A stretch of 64,000 nt of DNA from Tetranychus cinnabarinus (lineage: Eukaryota; Arthropoda; Arachnida; Trombidiformes; Tetranychidae). Made by a program: the position numbers and the translations under genes. Shown piece after piece: positions 13,136 through 25,097 of this stretch. The notes under the pieces are model-generated. The model saw only the letters and a list, made by a program, of their open reading frames with translations. It was not told the origin of the DNA and searched no databases. The stretch covers positions 1,302,001-1,366,000 of the forward strand of contig WHVY01000008.1 of NCBI GenBank assembly GCA_022266195.1, read 5' to 3'. Positions within the stretch are counted from its first letter, which is position 1; every line of letters starts with the position of its first letter.

Positions 13136-13222
13136 GTAATTTAGCTCATTCAATTGTTTTTTATTTAATATTTTAATCATTTTTGTTGAACATTTTGTTG
13201 ATCATTGTTGTTTTATTTTCAG
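13136..13222 (+). other. Probable 5'UTR intron of the BCAR3/NSP gene
   Basis: An 87-bp interval starts GTAATTTAG after CAG and ends in a T-rich tract followed by CAG at 13220-13222. Length and boundary motifs match the coding introns in this window. It lies upstream of the start codon. Confidence 0.5.
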
Positions 13223-13238
13223 GAGCTGTGTCAATCCA

Positions 13239-13268
13239 ATGAAATATTTTCCCGTTGTGTCTATTTGA
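13239..13268 (+). promoter_or_regulatory. Upstream ORF (9 codons) in the BCAR3/NSP leader
   Basis: ATG at 13239 to TGA at 13266-13268, encoding MKYFPVVSI. It is out of frame with and 41 nt before the main ATG at 13310. If the leader is transcribed as inferred, it could dampen or re-route initiation. This is inference from position only. Confidence 0.4.
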
Positions 13269-13309
13269 AGTAAATTTTAATAAAATTGGAAGGAACTGCT
13301 ATTCTCGCA

Positions 13310-15269
13310 ATGTTTAGCAATAAACTTGACAAAGATGCATCAAAAGCTCTTCTCGAATGGGAATTAAGTCTTGATTCAAGTGATCTTCGATCTCATGCTT
13401 GGTACCATGGTAATATTGAAAGGGACACAGCTGAGTCTTTGGTCATTGAAGAAGGTTCCTTTCTAGTTCGTGATTCATCTACCAAACAGGGTGAATATGT
13501 TTTGACTTGTCGCTGGAATGGATCAATTTTTCATTTTGTGATCAATCGACAAGTGCTTCCTCCTTTTGCTGTTGGTTTCCCAGATAGAATCCAATACTCT
13601 TTTGAAGATGAACCATTTGACACTGTATCTGGATTAATAACATTTAGCGTTTGCAATCGTAAACCTATTTCATTATCATCTGGAGCTCTCATTTCAATAC
13701 CAGTTGCTCGAACAGTGCCTCTTAGTAATGACTCTCAAGGAACCCAAAGTATTGATCAACCAATGGAAGACCAGCTGACTATGTCAACTATCGCACAATT
13801 ATCATCTCTGACTCTTGATTCTCGACTACCTATCCGAAGTGATTCACGTTCATCAATTGAATCCCTTAACAGGTATCAAAAACCCATAATGAGACCAATC
13901 CCTGGGTTTCTATCGTCATCTTCTATCTCTACATTATCATCATCTTCCTCAACCTTTTCCAATAGATCAGGCTCAATTACACCGTCAGTGATGACATATT
14001 CTGATAGATTGAATCAACCAAGTTTGCAAAATGGTCCAACAATCAGTCAAGAACGTGAAATATCTAAAAACGAACCCGTCTATGCCAATGCCGAAGTCTA
14101 CCAAGATTACATGAGAAAACGAGAATCTGAGGATTTTGCTTATTTCTCCGATTACTCTGATAGTCGATCAGCTGGTAGTAAAGAGGATTATTCATCTTAC
14201 ATCATTTCAGCAAATTATTCATCTTCACGAATTAATCCAATCAACTTTCATACTTATTTATTACCAAAAAATAATAAACCGTTAGATGGTAGTGCCATTA
14301 ATAAGATCAGAAGTACACTTCTTGATACTGGAGCTCGTTTACTGGCAAATCATGTTACTCAATCTGATCTTGAGTTTATCTATCATGTTGAAGATTCATG
14401 TGACCTTGGAATGGGTGTTAAATCTGGCCTTGAATTACTTATTCTGCCCCAAGGTGATAAATATAGGCAAGATTTTTTAGATAGAATCAAATGTTTCCAA
14501 TATTTTATAGCAGCTTCTGTGTTAACTTGCCAGTCTGAAAAGGAACGAGCAGCCATCCTAGATAAATGGATACAAATTGGTTTCGAGTGTAAAACTGGAC
14601 TAGGTAACCTAATGAGTTTTGCTATAATCATGCGAACGTTGTTGTTACCTATGATTGTCCGTTTGAAGCGAACTTGGTTAGCGTTAAGACAATTACATAC
14701 TCAAAGCGCTGTCACTTTTGAATCAAAAATGAAGCCTGTTTTAAAAGGGATGAATGAATGTAAAGAACCAATTGCTCCAAATACAACCTTCCCTTACATT
14801 TGGCCTTCCGTTGAAATAATTCACCGTTACTCATCTTTACTTAAATCTGGTGAACCCAATTCAATTGATTCACTAGATGCTTTTAAGGTGAGTTGCAAAA
14901 AAACTTGAAACCTGAATTTTTCAATTTTACTCCATGGTTTTAATGCTACCTTTCTTGTTTACTAATTTGCAGAATTTGTCCCTTGATCTGGAAGTGGAAA
15001 AGATTGGCACCGATTATGGTCTTGAAACAATTTATTTTCACCTCGACTATTGTAGACAAATTGTTTTACAATGTTCTTTATTCAAAAGAAATCGCAAAAT
15101 TTTGTACGAAGACGTTGTCTTAGAAGATTTATTAGTAGACATGTTTCGAACCGAATTTCATCGGCGTTTCTTGTGGGGAACCAAAGGATCCAATGTTGAT
15201 GCAACTCAACGTTATGATAAATTTGACCAATTATTGAATCTTTTATCTCAAAAATGTGAATTTGATTAG
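13310..15269 (+). CDS. BCAR3-like: NSP-family SH2 adaptor (BCAR3/SH2D3-like)
   Basis: Cytoplasmic adaptor. Vertebrate BCAR3/SH2D3A/SH2D3C use an N-terminal SH2 domain to bind phosphotyrosine receptors and a C-terminal Cdc25-like domain to bind Cas-family (p130Cas) scaffolds in adhesion and migration signalling. Exons 13310-14887 and 14973-15269, with an 85-bp GT-AG intron in phase 0; about 624 residues. The SH2 domain spans residues 28-115, with AWYHG, the phosphate-binding FLVRDS (Arg about 54) and INRQVLPP. It is followed by family-specific NRKPISLSSGALI and RTVPL. A Ser/Thr-rich linker separates it from the C-terminal domain (residues about 330 to the end; TLLDTGARLLANHV, DLGMGVKSGLELLILP, IMRTLLLPMIVRLKRTW). 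The start is the ATG at 13310: an in-frame TAA lies at 13271 and the leader carries a short uORF. Like other NSP proteins, the GEF-like domain probably acts as a scaffold. AATAAA lies near 15715. Confidence 0.9.
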
Positions 15270-16346
15270 CTCGTACAATCCGCAGAAACAATAACGCATA
15301 GTTGCGTTATCTACTTAAATTGGCACTGCATCCAAAATACTTATAGACAAAGAGCTTTTAGAGATTCGCAACGAATAATCGACTAATCAATGTTTTAACT
15401 GTTCAACTAGTACAAGTTTTATAATCAAAATACTGTCTACTGCTAAATTATACATATTAAGCAGATTTTACTAAAATTGAGATCAATTCAGAGCCATGCT
15501 CTTTTTAATGCATTTGTACAAGTTCATTATCAATATTTTATTGCATTAATTTAAGTGTAACTCGTTTTGTTAGTCATGTAATTTAAACTATCCATTTCTT
15601 ATTGTCTTGGACATTTTTTCACGAATTTCTCTAAATTTTAATCAATCTTTTATGCTGAGAAAATTGAAAAGTACTGCCATTTTCCATTCTCGATTGTTTA
15701 CTATTATAACTATAAATAAATATTAGTTTAAATGGTAATTATAGCTACAAGCTTAAAATTTTTTCGCAAGTTTTCTTTCCTAGTCGACGTTTTGTTTCCT
15801 AGATGTTCATCTACCTCTTACATTAAACTCAAGCAATAAAATGATTCATTATTGAAATAATTAAATGCACACATACTAGAATTATTGAATAAATCTTGAA
15901 AATCTTAAACTTCAGAATCAATACGATTTTTCTGAATCTTCTAATCAATTGCTTCCGCGGATGCCTTTTATAAATAGGCATTTTTAAAGCAAGTAATGTA
16001 TTATTATAATGACGTTATGACGATTTGTTCATCAAAATGTTTATAAACTCCTGAATTACGTTCAAGAAATTGAATGATTTATAAAACAAGCGATTAAATT
16101 CAAATATACTATTAATAGTTTTTATGAACTTTTGCATAGTAAAAAATTTAAGAACCTCTTTTGCAACCATTCATCATCATGATGGAATCATTTAGGGACA
16201 ATTTAAACTAATGAATGCAATTTTGAACATTTAAATTAGCAATTGTTTACAAGAAATTGTTGATAACCAACAGAAGAAACTGCAAGATTTTAAAGAAAAT
16301 TGTAATTCCAAACTCGAAATTTCTTAAAAAGAAATCCAGAAGAACT
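15270..16346. other. 3'UTR/intergenic between BCAR3/NSP and UCHL5
   Basis: These two genes converge here. The interval contains AATAAA motifs near 15715 and 15835 usable by the plus-strand gene. An AATAAA overlapping the UCHL5 stop codon on the minus strand could serve that gene. No other gene is seen. Confidence 0.5.
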
Positions 16347-17706
16347 TTATTTAGCTTCCTCTTTAATTTTCTTTGTAGCACTACTTTTTTCTTTAGCTTT
16401 AGTAACTAGATTACTTAATTTTCCTTCTTGAGCCAAAGCTTTTAGTACTTCAACAATCAATGGCAAATAGTTGTGCTTTCGACGGATGTTTTCAATCTAC
16501 AATGATGAGCAAGAAAAAAATATTTAAATTAGAAAACGTAAGCGTGGAATAAATAAATAACAAAAAAATATAATCACCTTATAACGCCTCATTTTCACTT
16601 CTTCCTCTTCAATTTGTATCTTAAGCTGACTAATTTTAATATTTATTGTATCAGAATCAGCATTGGGTTCCGCTAACTGCTTATGAAGATCTTCCAGTTG
16701 ACGATCGTAAAGCATCTTTCGATCACTAATAAGTGCGAGTAAATTGAAATGTATCTCGCCCTCACTATACTTTTGAATTCGCTTTTCAATCACAGGTTTA
16801 GCAACATCAGTCCATTCAGATCCTTCAGGGATAACACCTAAATCGATTGGGCCATCTTTTAAACCATCAAGTTCATACAGCCTTCCTTCAAATGGTATAT
16901 ATGCCACAAAGTGGAAAACATCTTCATCTTTTGATGATGATTTAAAGTCAAATTCAAACATTTGTTGACGAGCAAATGAATTATGAACTTCCCGAATTTT
17001 GTCACAGTTGCTTAAGGCAAGTCCTTTCATAGCAGGATCGAATGAAGAGCTGAACTCACGAAATTCAGATAGAGTTTCTCCCAGACTAACATCTGAGTGA
17101 CTGCAATTTAGTAGAACACTCAAAATAGCTTGTGTAGCACATGCATTGTTGATAACTTGTTTAGCAAAGAACATTTTTTCCAATCTAGAGTCTCGTACAA
17201 TGCTACCAGAAGGCTCCTCTCCAGGTAACCATTTAAATAAGAAAATAAGTCCATGGATAGGTCTGTAATTATAAATGATATAGTATCAGTAATCTGCATC
17301 AAGAAATATTACTACTAATTTTTTAATTACTTGAGTGGTTCGAAATTATCCTCATTTAAACTCCATAATTCTTCGACTTGGATACCGGTAACACCTGAAA
17401 TGACAGATAAGATAAGTTAATGAAAACAAACATTCAAATTCAAACAGAAATTACAAATCAGCATGGAGTTCAGTTGGTAAAAATCTAGAGTTAAAGAACC
17501 AAATGAAACACAAATAGAAGTAAGCTAAGAATAAACATTTCCAAATTCGGATGGAGTGAACATTCAAATTTTAGGATCATTCTACAGAAATAATTTTCAA
17601 GATTAAACAAAGAAAGGGTCGCATTTAACTTACCAAAGCTTCTTATTAGTTCAGTGAAAACTCCTGGATCACTTTCAATTAGACACCAATCTCCTGCAGA
17701 TGCCAT
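16347..17706 (-). CDS. UCHL5: Ubiquitin C-terminal hydrolase UCHL5/UCH37
   Basis: Deubiquitinase of peptidase family C12. The orthologue trims ubiquitin chains at the proteasome via RPN13/ADRM1 and is also found in the INO80 complex. Four exons on the minus strand: 17706-17634, 17394-17331, 17262-16578, 16496-16347; all GT-AG with consistent phases; 323 residues versus 329 in human. Catalytic residues are visible: Gln about 81 and Cys about 87 in AKQVINNACATQA, His about 163 in DVFHFVAYIP, Asp about 178 in YELDGL. The crossover-loop region is intact. Near the C-terminus is the helical tail RYKIENIRRKHNYLP with the ULD-type region that binds the proteasome receptor. The ATG at 17706 gives the conserved MASAGDWCLIESDPGVF start. 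Intact and expected to be active. Confidence 0.96.
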
Positions 17707-20546
17707 GATGAAATTGTTAAATTGAAGAACAGATCATTCAATAAGGAAGACTGAAAAGAATTATAATTTAGATTGATGGTTAGATCAATCAATAACAATT
17801 TAAAAAGCTAAGGAAACAATAAGATAATTTTCTGAGCAAAATTTTCATCAAAAGTGATTACTAATCTCGGAAAAAAGAGCTAAGCAGCAATATATCGGAA
17901 GAAACCGATCTATCGTTTAACTAGAAAACTGAATGTTTACAAATTGTAATTTAAAAACTGATTTAACTAAAAATAAATTGTTATAAATCTTTTTCCATCA
18001 GAAATAAATCAATAAATTTTTATATTATTATCTCCTTAATAATTTCCTAAAATTTTATGTTCACAGTTTTGCCCGTTTAATAAAATTAATATCGACTTAA
18101 TGTGAATAAGATAAAGCTATTTTTTATTAAAATGCTAAATGCGCTTTTGTACAAAATTTGTTTGAAAAAAAGTCTAGTCACAGCCATGATCAAATATTGG
18201 AGCCAAAGCATCAATGGGTATGAACAAGCTTACTAATTAAGCTATCTGATCAAAGTTGATTGTGAACTCTACATTGACTAAATGACTCAACTACCGAAAA
18301 TATGAATCGAAATGTCTTGTATTCTTTCGGGTCAATCACTATCATTTTTTTGTGATTGTGAAGCAGTTTGTCATGTTGACCGTTTGCACTTGAAATATTT
18401 AACTTTATTTTATTTTATTTTACGTCAATTGTTAACGATCTTCTTTATTATACTGTAATGGACAAATATAACTTAAAGTCAAAAATTTTTGAACTGCGAG
18501 ACTGTTTGTTAATTGCAAAACCATCAATATGAAAGGTTCGTTGAAAACATAAAGAACTTTTTTTGTGCAAAGAACAGTTTGATTTTTTATTCCCATCAAG
18601 ATTTAGATTGTAATGCTTTGGATAAAATTTTATTTTCGTTGTCTCTAGATGAATATGAAAATCTTCCCAAATTGAGTTGAAAGCAGTCCTTTTGTTTGTT
18701 AATTTGACCAGCGACGGTTATTACATTTGTTCAGTGCATTGTACATGCTGACTTTTTCTGCCTAATAATCGCCATTATTTATCCAATCCACTGATAACCT
18801 GAAAAGAAGGAGGATGTTAAAATTCATAAAATTTCAGTTGACAAACTTAATATACTGAAAGTGAAGTGAATTTTATTGTTTTAGGACAACTTTAAATCAC
18901 TTCCATGTTGCTTTTAATATGGAAATGAGGAACGGTAGTTGTTCAAAATTGCATAAAATTATAATAATGGTTAACTTACGTAATAATCCGAAAATGAAAA
19001 ATGACAGATATTATGAAAATTCGAGATCGGAGTGCTTAATATCAAGCAGCTTGCTCCAAGTTGAATCATTTTTGGTGTCTGAAATTAGCTAACCAGAATA
19101 ATGCAGACAGTCTGCTGTCTGCATTAGTCTAAATTCAGATCATTGGATGATGAAATAATCAGCTGAAATTGAGCAAGTTTGAACAGGTGCACAGGCACAG
19201 TTTAAAGGATATCAGGTCATTGTCAACAATTTTTGGTTGTGGCTGTGATAAAATACTGCTCATTTGAGCATCAAATGTATTCGATAATGATTTTTAGTAG
19301 CATTTGATCTTGTAACTTATGGTATAAAGAAAGCTACTTAAGTACATTTAAAGCGACACTCGTGACTTTGATTCTTGATCTGTTGAGTAAAAAGCTAAGA
19401 AGACGAAAAATCATGATTAGAATATTAACAATAATAATACAATATATTGCAAAAACAAATTACTTACCATTAGTTGTTAAAAGATAATCAACCAGCATAG
19501 TAATCATAAGTACGAAAAATAAAAGTTACTTAATTGGTTGAATAGTAAGGTTAATGAAACACAGATTTAGTTAATTTTTTAATAAGTTCGGAAAAATTCT
19601 CAAGAAATTTTAACTTCAATTTGAAACTTTCAATTTTTATTTCAAATAAAAACATTGCAAAGAGCCACCTATCGAGGAACAATTCAACAAATTTTTTAAG
19701 TCTGCTAAATTCAAAATGCGTTAAAAATTGAAAAATTACAGAAAAAAATTATATTAGAATTCAGCGTGAAAATTGTATCAGCTTGATAAGGTTAGAAATA
19801 TAATAGTTTGAAGTTGATAGTTACATATGATAGACATATTTATATTCGTATTCCAACTCGACCATGATTTCAGCATCAGTGAATCTATTCTTTTTGAAAG
19901 CAAGAGACGAGTGTAAATTATTTGAGTGCCGTTATCGTTTTGATGTGTTAAAAATCAATTCAAATTGCACGTAAATTTAAATTGAAATCTTGGAAAATCT
20001 GAGAATATTCCTATGAGCTATGAGATAGGTTTGAAATCAGATACATCTTTAGAAATGATATTTTCATATCGAGATAATTGATTGTTGAACTTATCAAAGA
20101 AAAAAGATGTAAATTGAAGTAATTTCGCTTTAATGTCGTTATAAAATATTACAAATTGCTTTGGATTTTGTATATTAATAAAAGTAGAAAAATTATTTAA
20201 ATAATATTTAAGAATTTACATTGTTGTGTATGGATGATGCTCTTTGAATGATGACTGGTTTTATGCGAACAGAAAATTTAATAACCGCGCTGAAAAAGCG
20301 ATTAAAAATATTGTTTACAATTGAAAAGTTGTGAAAAAGAATGAGCATTTTAAAATTTGAAGATTGTTTTGATAGCTGTGCTGACAACCAGATTAAGATT
20401 TTACATTTTTCTCCGTGAATACAAATTACTGATATAGAATATTGCAAGATTGAACTCTTTGGCTTAAATAAAAACACAATTGTTGAGCAAATTATCACAG
20501 AAGCTAATAAGATGATCTAAAATGAAAAAAAGGATTATTCTTGTCA
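17707..20546. other. 2.8-kb intergenic interval, no gene found
   Basis: AT-rich DNA upstream of UCHL5 and downstream of the diverged TBL1 paralogue. Apart from a perfect 11-bp-stem hairpin at 19100-19125 I see no domain, splice-supported exon, tRNA or transposon terminus. The open frame near 20208-20498 is leucine/isoleucine-rich and looks like chance or 3'UTR. Confidence 0.5.
19100..19125. repeat. Perfect short hairpin
   Basis: AATGCAGACAG, a 4-nt TCTG loop, then the exact complement CTGTCTGCATT. It is conspicuous in otherwise featureless intergenic DNA. It could be a protein-binding palindrome or a remnant of a small inverted-repeat element. It is too short for a pre-miRNA on its own. Confidence 0.6.
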
Positions 20547-22709
20547 TCATCTTCGCATATCCAATACGTAAACCTGATGAAGATATAAAAACAGGGAAAA
20601 TAAATTGAAGATAACTAAAGATAATATAAGAGATAATATAAAAACTTACATTTCCACGACTTTCTGCTACTCCAAGTTTATCACCGCTTTTATTCCAGCA
20701 CACTTCGAAAACTCCATCAGTTGCTTCAAAAGAATTAACTAATTGACCACTATTAGTACACCATATATATACATGACTGTCGTGTGCTCCTGATGCTATA
20801 AGTTTACCATCAGGAGAGAATGCAATTGAATAGATAGGCTCGGTGTGTTTATGTAAAGTATGTAAACACAACCCTCTTTCAAGTTCCCATAAACGGACAG
20901 TGTGATCGAAAGAGCCACTGGCTATGTTAGCTGTAGTAGGTGACCATTTCACGGTGAAAATTGAAGCCTCATGCCCACGAAAATTTTTAACAAAGCTTGG
21001 TTGTTTAGTTGTCCAAATTTTTACTGTCTGATCGTCTGAACAAGAAGCCAAAAAGTTTCCATGAGGATCCCATTTTATCGAATTTACGTCCTCTGTATGA
21101 CCCTTGAATGTTTTAGTAGGGTAAGGCTCTCCTACTTTTAGCATCTGAATGGTTTTATCGGAGGAGCAAGAAGCAAATGATGAATTTGATCTCCAATCTA
21201 TTTCTAATACTGATTTAGTATGACATTTGTAAGATTGAACGGCTTTACCAGTCGTAGCACTCCAAACAATAGTTGTTTTATCCTCACTAGCTGTTAAAAG
21301 GTAACTTCCTTTCCGGTTCCACTTGACAGACAAAACGGGTGCCCTGTGACCATTTAGCTCATGAACTAGTTGATTCTCAACATTCCATATTCGGGCAATA
21401 TAATCATGCGAACCTGTTGCCAGTAATTTACCATCGGGATTCCATCCTAGTGATGTTATATCTCCATGCGATGGACTTTTAACGCCGTTTCTTTTGATAT
21501 AATGTCTAAATACTAACTGACTCGCTTCAAAATCTGATTGATGATTTAGATTCCAGATTCTGGCTGTACTATCACCTGAAGCTGATGCCAATGTATCTGA
21601 AGATGGGTGCCATGCACAGCTGAAGACGTCTTTTTCATGACCTCTCAATACTTTAACTCTTGAATCAGGAATTTCAATTGGGCCATTTCCATTATTTAAT
21701 GTCTCTTCGGGCAAAATACCGGTTCTAGGTTGAATATGTGAATTTCCTGAAGTTGGTGCTGAACTTGGAGTAGTGTCCATAGGTTGGGGTGCGTTAGATG
21801 AGTTTGAAGATGATAATGTCGGAGGTATTTGTTGATTAACTGTAAATAATAAAACAGAGGGAAAATAAAATCAGAAATGTGGAAATCAAATTGGGAAATA
21901 CAAAAGTGACAATAGAGGAAACGAAGGATAAACATACCTGATGAAGCTGAAGTGGGAACTAAAAATGAAGATGAATCTTTTTGACCATTGGATTCAGTTT
22001 TAATCACTCCTGGTGTTGGCTTTGAAACGAAGGGCCGCAAATTGTTACTAGATGCATCATTTTTAGATGAATTATTATTAAATGAACTATTATTCAATGT
22101 ATTGTTGTTAGATGAACCATTGCTACGTAAATTATAGCTAGATGAATTGTTATTATGATCTAGTTTTGAACTACTCGCTGAACTATTAAATAAATTTTTA
22201 GGTACATTGTTAGGTATATCATTAGACGAATTGTTAATGGATGAACTCTTAGGTGTATGATTATTAGTCTTTATCACTCCGGGTGTCGACTTTGAAACGG
22301 GGGATACTGTTGGTCCAGATTGATTGGGTTCACTTGCAACAATTGAAGAATTGTTATTGGATGAATTATTATTAGACACATAACAGATGACAGATGAACT
22401 ATTATTATTTGCATTGGCTAGTTGTCGCTGTCTTTGAGGGACAATGTCGGGTAAAACTGCATCAATAAGAGAAATTTGGACAATATTCCTTTGATTATCA
22501 TCTTCACCAATTCCAATTTCTGCTTCAGTATAATGTAATCCTTTTTGAATTAAATTTAATAAAGCTGCTGCTGGAACAAGTGAGCCATTGATATTGGTCG
22601 AGGTAACCTGTGATTCATTTGCAAAGATGAAGGCGGAATGTATGAAACCAGATTCCTGAAGGTATCGATAAATAAGATAATTGACTTCATCACTTTTAAT
22701 AAAAGCCAT
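20547..22709 (-). CDS. TBL1-like: Diverged TBL1/ebi paralogue (LisH + WD40)
   Basis: TBL1-family proteins are WD40 subunits of the NCoR/SMRT-HDAC3 corepressor that exchange corepressors in the nucleus. Exons on the minus strand: 22709-21938, 21839-20650, 20573-20547 (last exon VYVLDMRR then stop); 662 residues. The N-terminal LisH segment (DEVNYLIYRYLQESGFIHSA) and F-box-like start are kept. A long Asn/Ser-rich linker is expanded relative to its neighbour, with the VSK-TPGVIKT motif present twice. The propeller of eight WD repeats follows (from about residue 310). Residues normally invariant in TBL1 are changed in many blades, for example HYIKRNGVKSPSHGDITSLG and SSDKTIQMLKVGEPYPTKTF, though WD cores (STARIWNL, KTTIVWS, HTVRLWEL) persist. 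Head to head with the canonical copy at 23131. Introns occupy identical positions. Open and spliceable, so probably a functional, fast-evolving duplicate. Confidence 0.88.
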
Positions 22710-23130
22710 GATTTAATACTGTAAATATAAACACGATTAAAAATTATAAGTAAGATGACCTTACAAGTCATTAAAGCATGGATTAAAATGAGAAAATTGC
22801 ATTAAATAAATGTAAAGTGACGTTATCGGTAAAGCTGACAATTGTTAATTTTTTCACAATCAATTTACCAATAGAGAAGAATTATCCATTGCTTGTTAGT
22901 TGTTGTTTTTTCCAAATGGGGAAAAATTTGAAAAATGCGCGCTTAGAAAAGGAATCGGTTTACAGCTTTTTCTTGACTGTTAATACAACAAAGGCTACTT
23001 TAGTCTTGAAAAGGTTTTAAGGTTTTCAAAGTGAAAGTGTTTAAAGGAGCAAGAACATTCTAGTTGATTTATTTCTAAATTAGCCATTGTGTATTGGTCA
23101 ACATTCATTCAACATTCACTGTTTAAGATC
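22710..23130. promoter_or_regulatory. Shared 421-bp intergenic promoter of two TBL1 paralogues
   Basis: The start codons of the two divergently transcribed TBL1 copies lie 421 bp apart, so this interval must hold both leaders and core promoters. I see no clear TATA box. A bidirectional promoter is an inference from spacing. Confidence 0.5.
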
Positions 23131-25043
23131 ATGTCTTTTAGTAGTGATGAAGTCAATTACCTTGTTTATCGATACCTTCAAGAATCTGGTTACATACATT
23201 CCGCTTACACGTTTGGAATTGAATCACATATAAACTCATCCAATATCAATGGGTCTCTTGTTCCACCATCAGCTTTGTTGAATATAATTCAAAAAGGATT
23301 ACAGTATACTGAAGCAGAAATCAGTATTGGCGAAGATGGTACTGAGAGGAATATTGAATCATTGTCTCTTATTGATGCAGTTTTACCCGATATTGTTCCA
23401 CAAAGACAACAACAGCTAACCAATTCAAATAATAATAGTTCATCTAATAATGTGTCTAATAATAATTCATCCAATAACTCTTCATCAATTGTTGCAAGTG
23501 GATCCACTGAATCTGGACCAACAGCGTCCTCCGTTTCAAAGTCAACACCGGTAGTGATAAAAACCGAATCAAATGATCCACAAGGTTCTTCTTCATTATT
23601 AGTTACCACTTCAGCTTCATCAGGTATGTTTATTCTTATTTTCCTCTATTGTCTCTTTTTGAATTTCTCAAATTGCCACATTTCTGATTTTATTTTCCCT
23701 CAATTTTATTTATTATTTACAGTTAATCAACAAATACCTCCGACATTATCATCTTCGAACTCATCTAACGCACCACAACCTATGGACACTACTCCAAGTT
23801 CAGCGCCAACCTCAGGAAATTCACATATTCAACCTGGAACCGGTATTTTGCCCGAAGAGACATTAAATAATGGAGACGGCCTAGTTGAAATTCCTAATTC
23901 AAGAGTTACAGTCTTGAAAGGTCACGAATCAGAAGTTTTCATCTGTGCATGGAATCCATCTTCAGATTTATTGGCATCAGGTTCAGGTGATAGTACAGCA
24001 AGAATCTGGAATCTTAATGATAAATCAAACGCTGTGGCAAATCAAATGGTATTGAGACATTGTATCCAAAGAGGGGGTGCTGAAGTCCCATCTAATAAGG
24101 ATGTAACATCGTTAGATTGGAACTCTGATGGTACATTATTGGCAACCGGTTCTTATGACGGCTTCGCTCGTATTTGGACAACGGAAGGAAGACTGGCTTC
24201 CACGTTAGGTCAACATAAGGGACCAATTTTTGCTCTGAAGTGGAATAAAAAAGGAAATTACATTTTATCCGCTGGTGTTGATAAAACGACGATCATTTGG
24301 GATGCTTCAACTGGCCAATGTACTCAACAATTCGCCTTTCATGATGCACCAGCACTAGATGTAGACTGGCAATCAAATACATCATTCGCCTCTTGTTCTA
24401 CTGATCAATGTATTCATGTTTGTAAATTAGGAATGGGTCAACCTATTAAAACATTCACTGGTCACACTAATGAAGTTAATGCGATAAAATGGGATCCGCA
24501 AGGTAACTTTTTGGCCTCCTGTTCAGACGACATGACATTAAAAATTTGGTCCATGAAACAAGACAAATGCATACACGATCTGCAAGCTCATAATAAAGAA
24601 ATTTACACAATAAAGTGGTCGCCTTTCACAACAATATTAGCCAGTGCCTCTTTCGATTCTACTGTCCGTTTATGGGAAATTGACAGAGGATTATGTTTAT
24701 ATAACTTAACAAAACACTCCGAACCTGTTTATTCGGTCGCATTTTCTCCTGATGGTAAATTTTTGGCATCAGGATCTTTTGACAAATGGGTACATATATG
24801 GTCTACTTCAAATGGTCAATTAATTAACTCTTATAAAGGAACTGGTGGAATTTTCGAAGTGTGTTGGAATCAAAGAGGTGATAAGGTTGGAGCATCAGCT
24901 AGTGACGGATCCGTAAGTTTCAAATTGACAATATCTCTTTGCAAGAAACCTTTTTTCATTAAGTTTCAACTCACTGATTCCCTCTTTTTTTATATCTGTA
25001 ACAGGTTTTTGTATTGGATCTCAGGAGGTTACCTTCTCAATAA
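23131..25043 (+). CDS. TBL1XR1/ebi: Canonical TBL1/TBL1XR1/ebi orthologue (LisH + WD40)
   Basis: Nuclear corepressor subunit: LisH for tetramerisation and binding SMRT/NCoR and GPS2, F-box-like segment, and an eight-bladed WD40 propeller. Exons 23131-23623, 23723-24912, 25005-25043; 573 residues. N-terminus MSFSSDEVNYLVYRYLQESG is nearly identical to the human start; then LVPPSALLNIIQKGLQYTEA and SLIDAVLPDIV. The middle is an Asn/Ser-rich linker with PMDTTPSSAP. The propeller is strongly conserved (GHESEVFICAWNP, SNKDVTSLDWNSDGTLLATG, GQHKGPIFALKWNKKGN, GHTNEVNAIKWDP, GTGGIFEVCWN). The final exon VFVLDLRRLPSQ restores the conserved DGSV-VLDLR end. The start ATG is at 23131; upstream in-frame sequence lacks another ATG. 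It is the slow-evolving member of the pair and presumably keeps the ancestral role. Confidence 0.95.
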
Positions 25044-25097
25044 TATTATACTTTTCATCAATGCGTTTAATCATCGCTTTACTGTGACAAAACTTCA

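Noticed and set aside
13286..13309. Extending the BCAR3/NSP protein upstream to a TTG
   Set aside because: Nuclear animal genes start at ATG. An in-frame TAA lies at 13271 and the ATG at 13310 directly precedes the conserved region.
20208..20498. 96-codon minus-strand frame beyond the diverged TBL1
   Set aside because: Hydrophobic, low-complexity, and downstream of the true last exon that ends at 20547.
23289..23609. 106-codon minus-strand frame
   Set aside because: Antisense shadow of the Asn/Ser-rich linker exon of the plus-strand TBL1.
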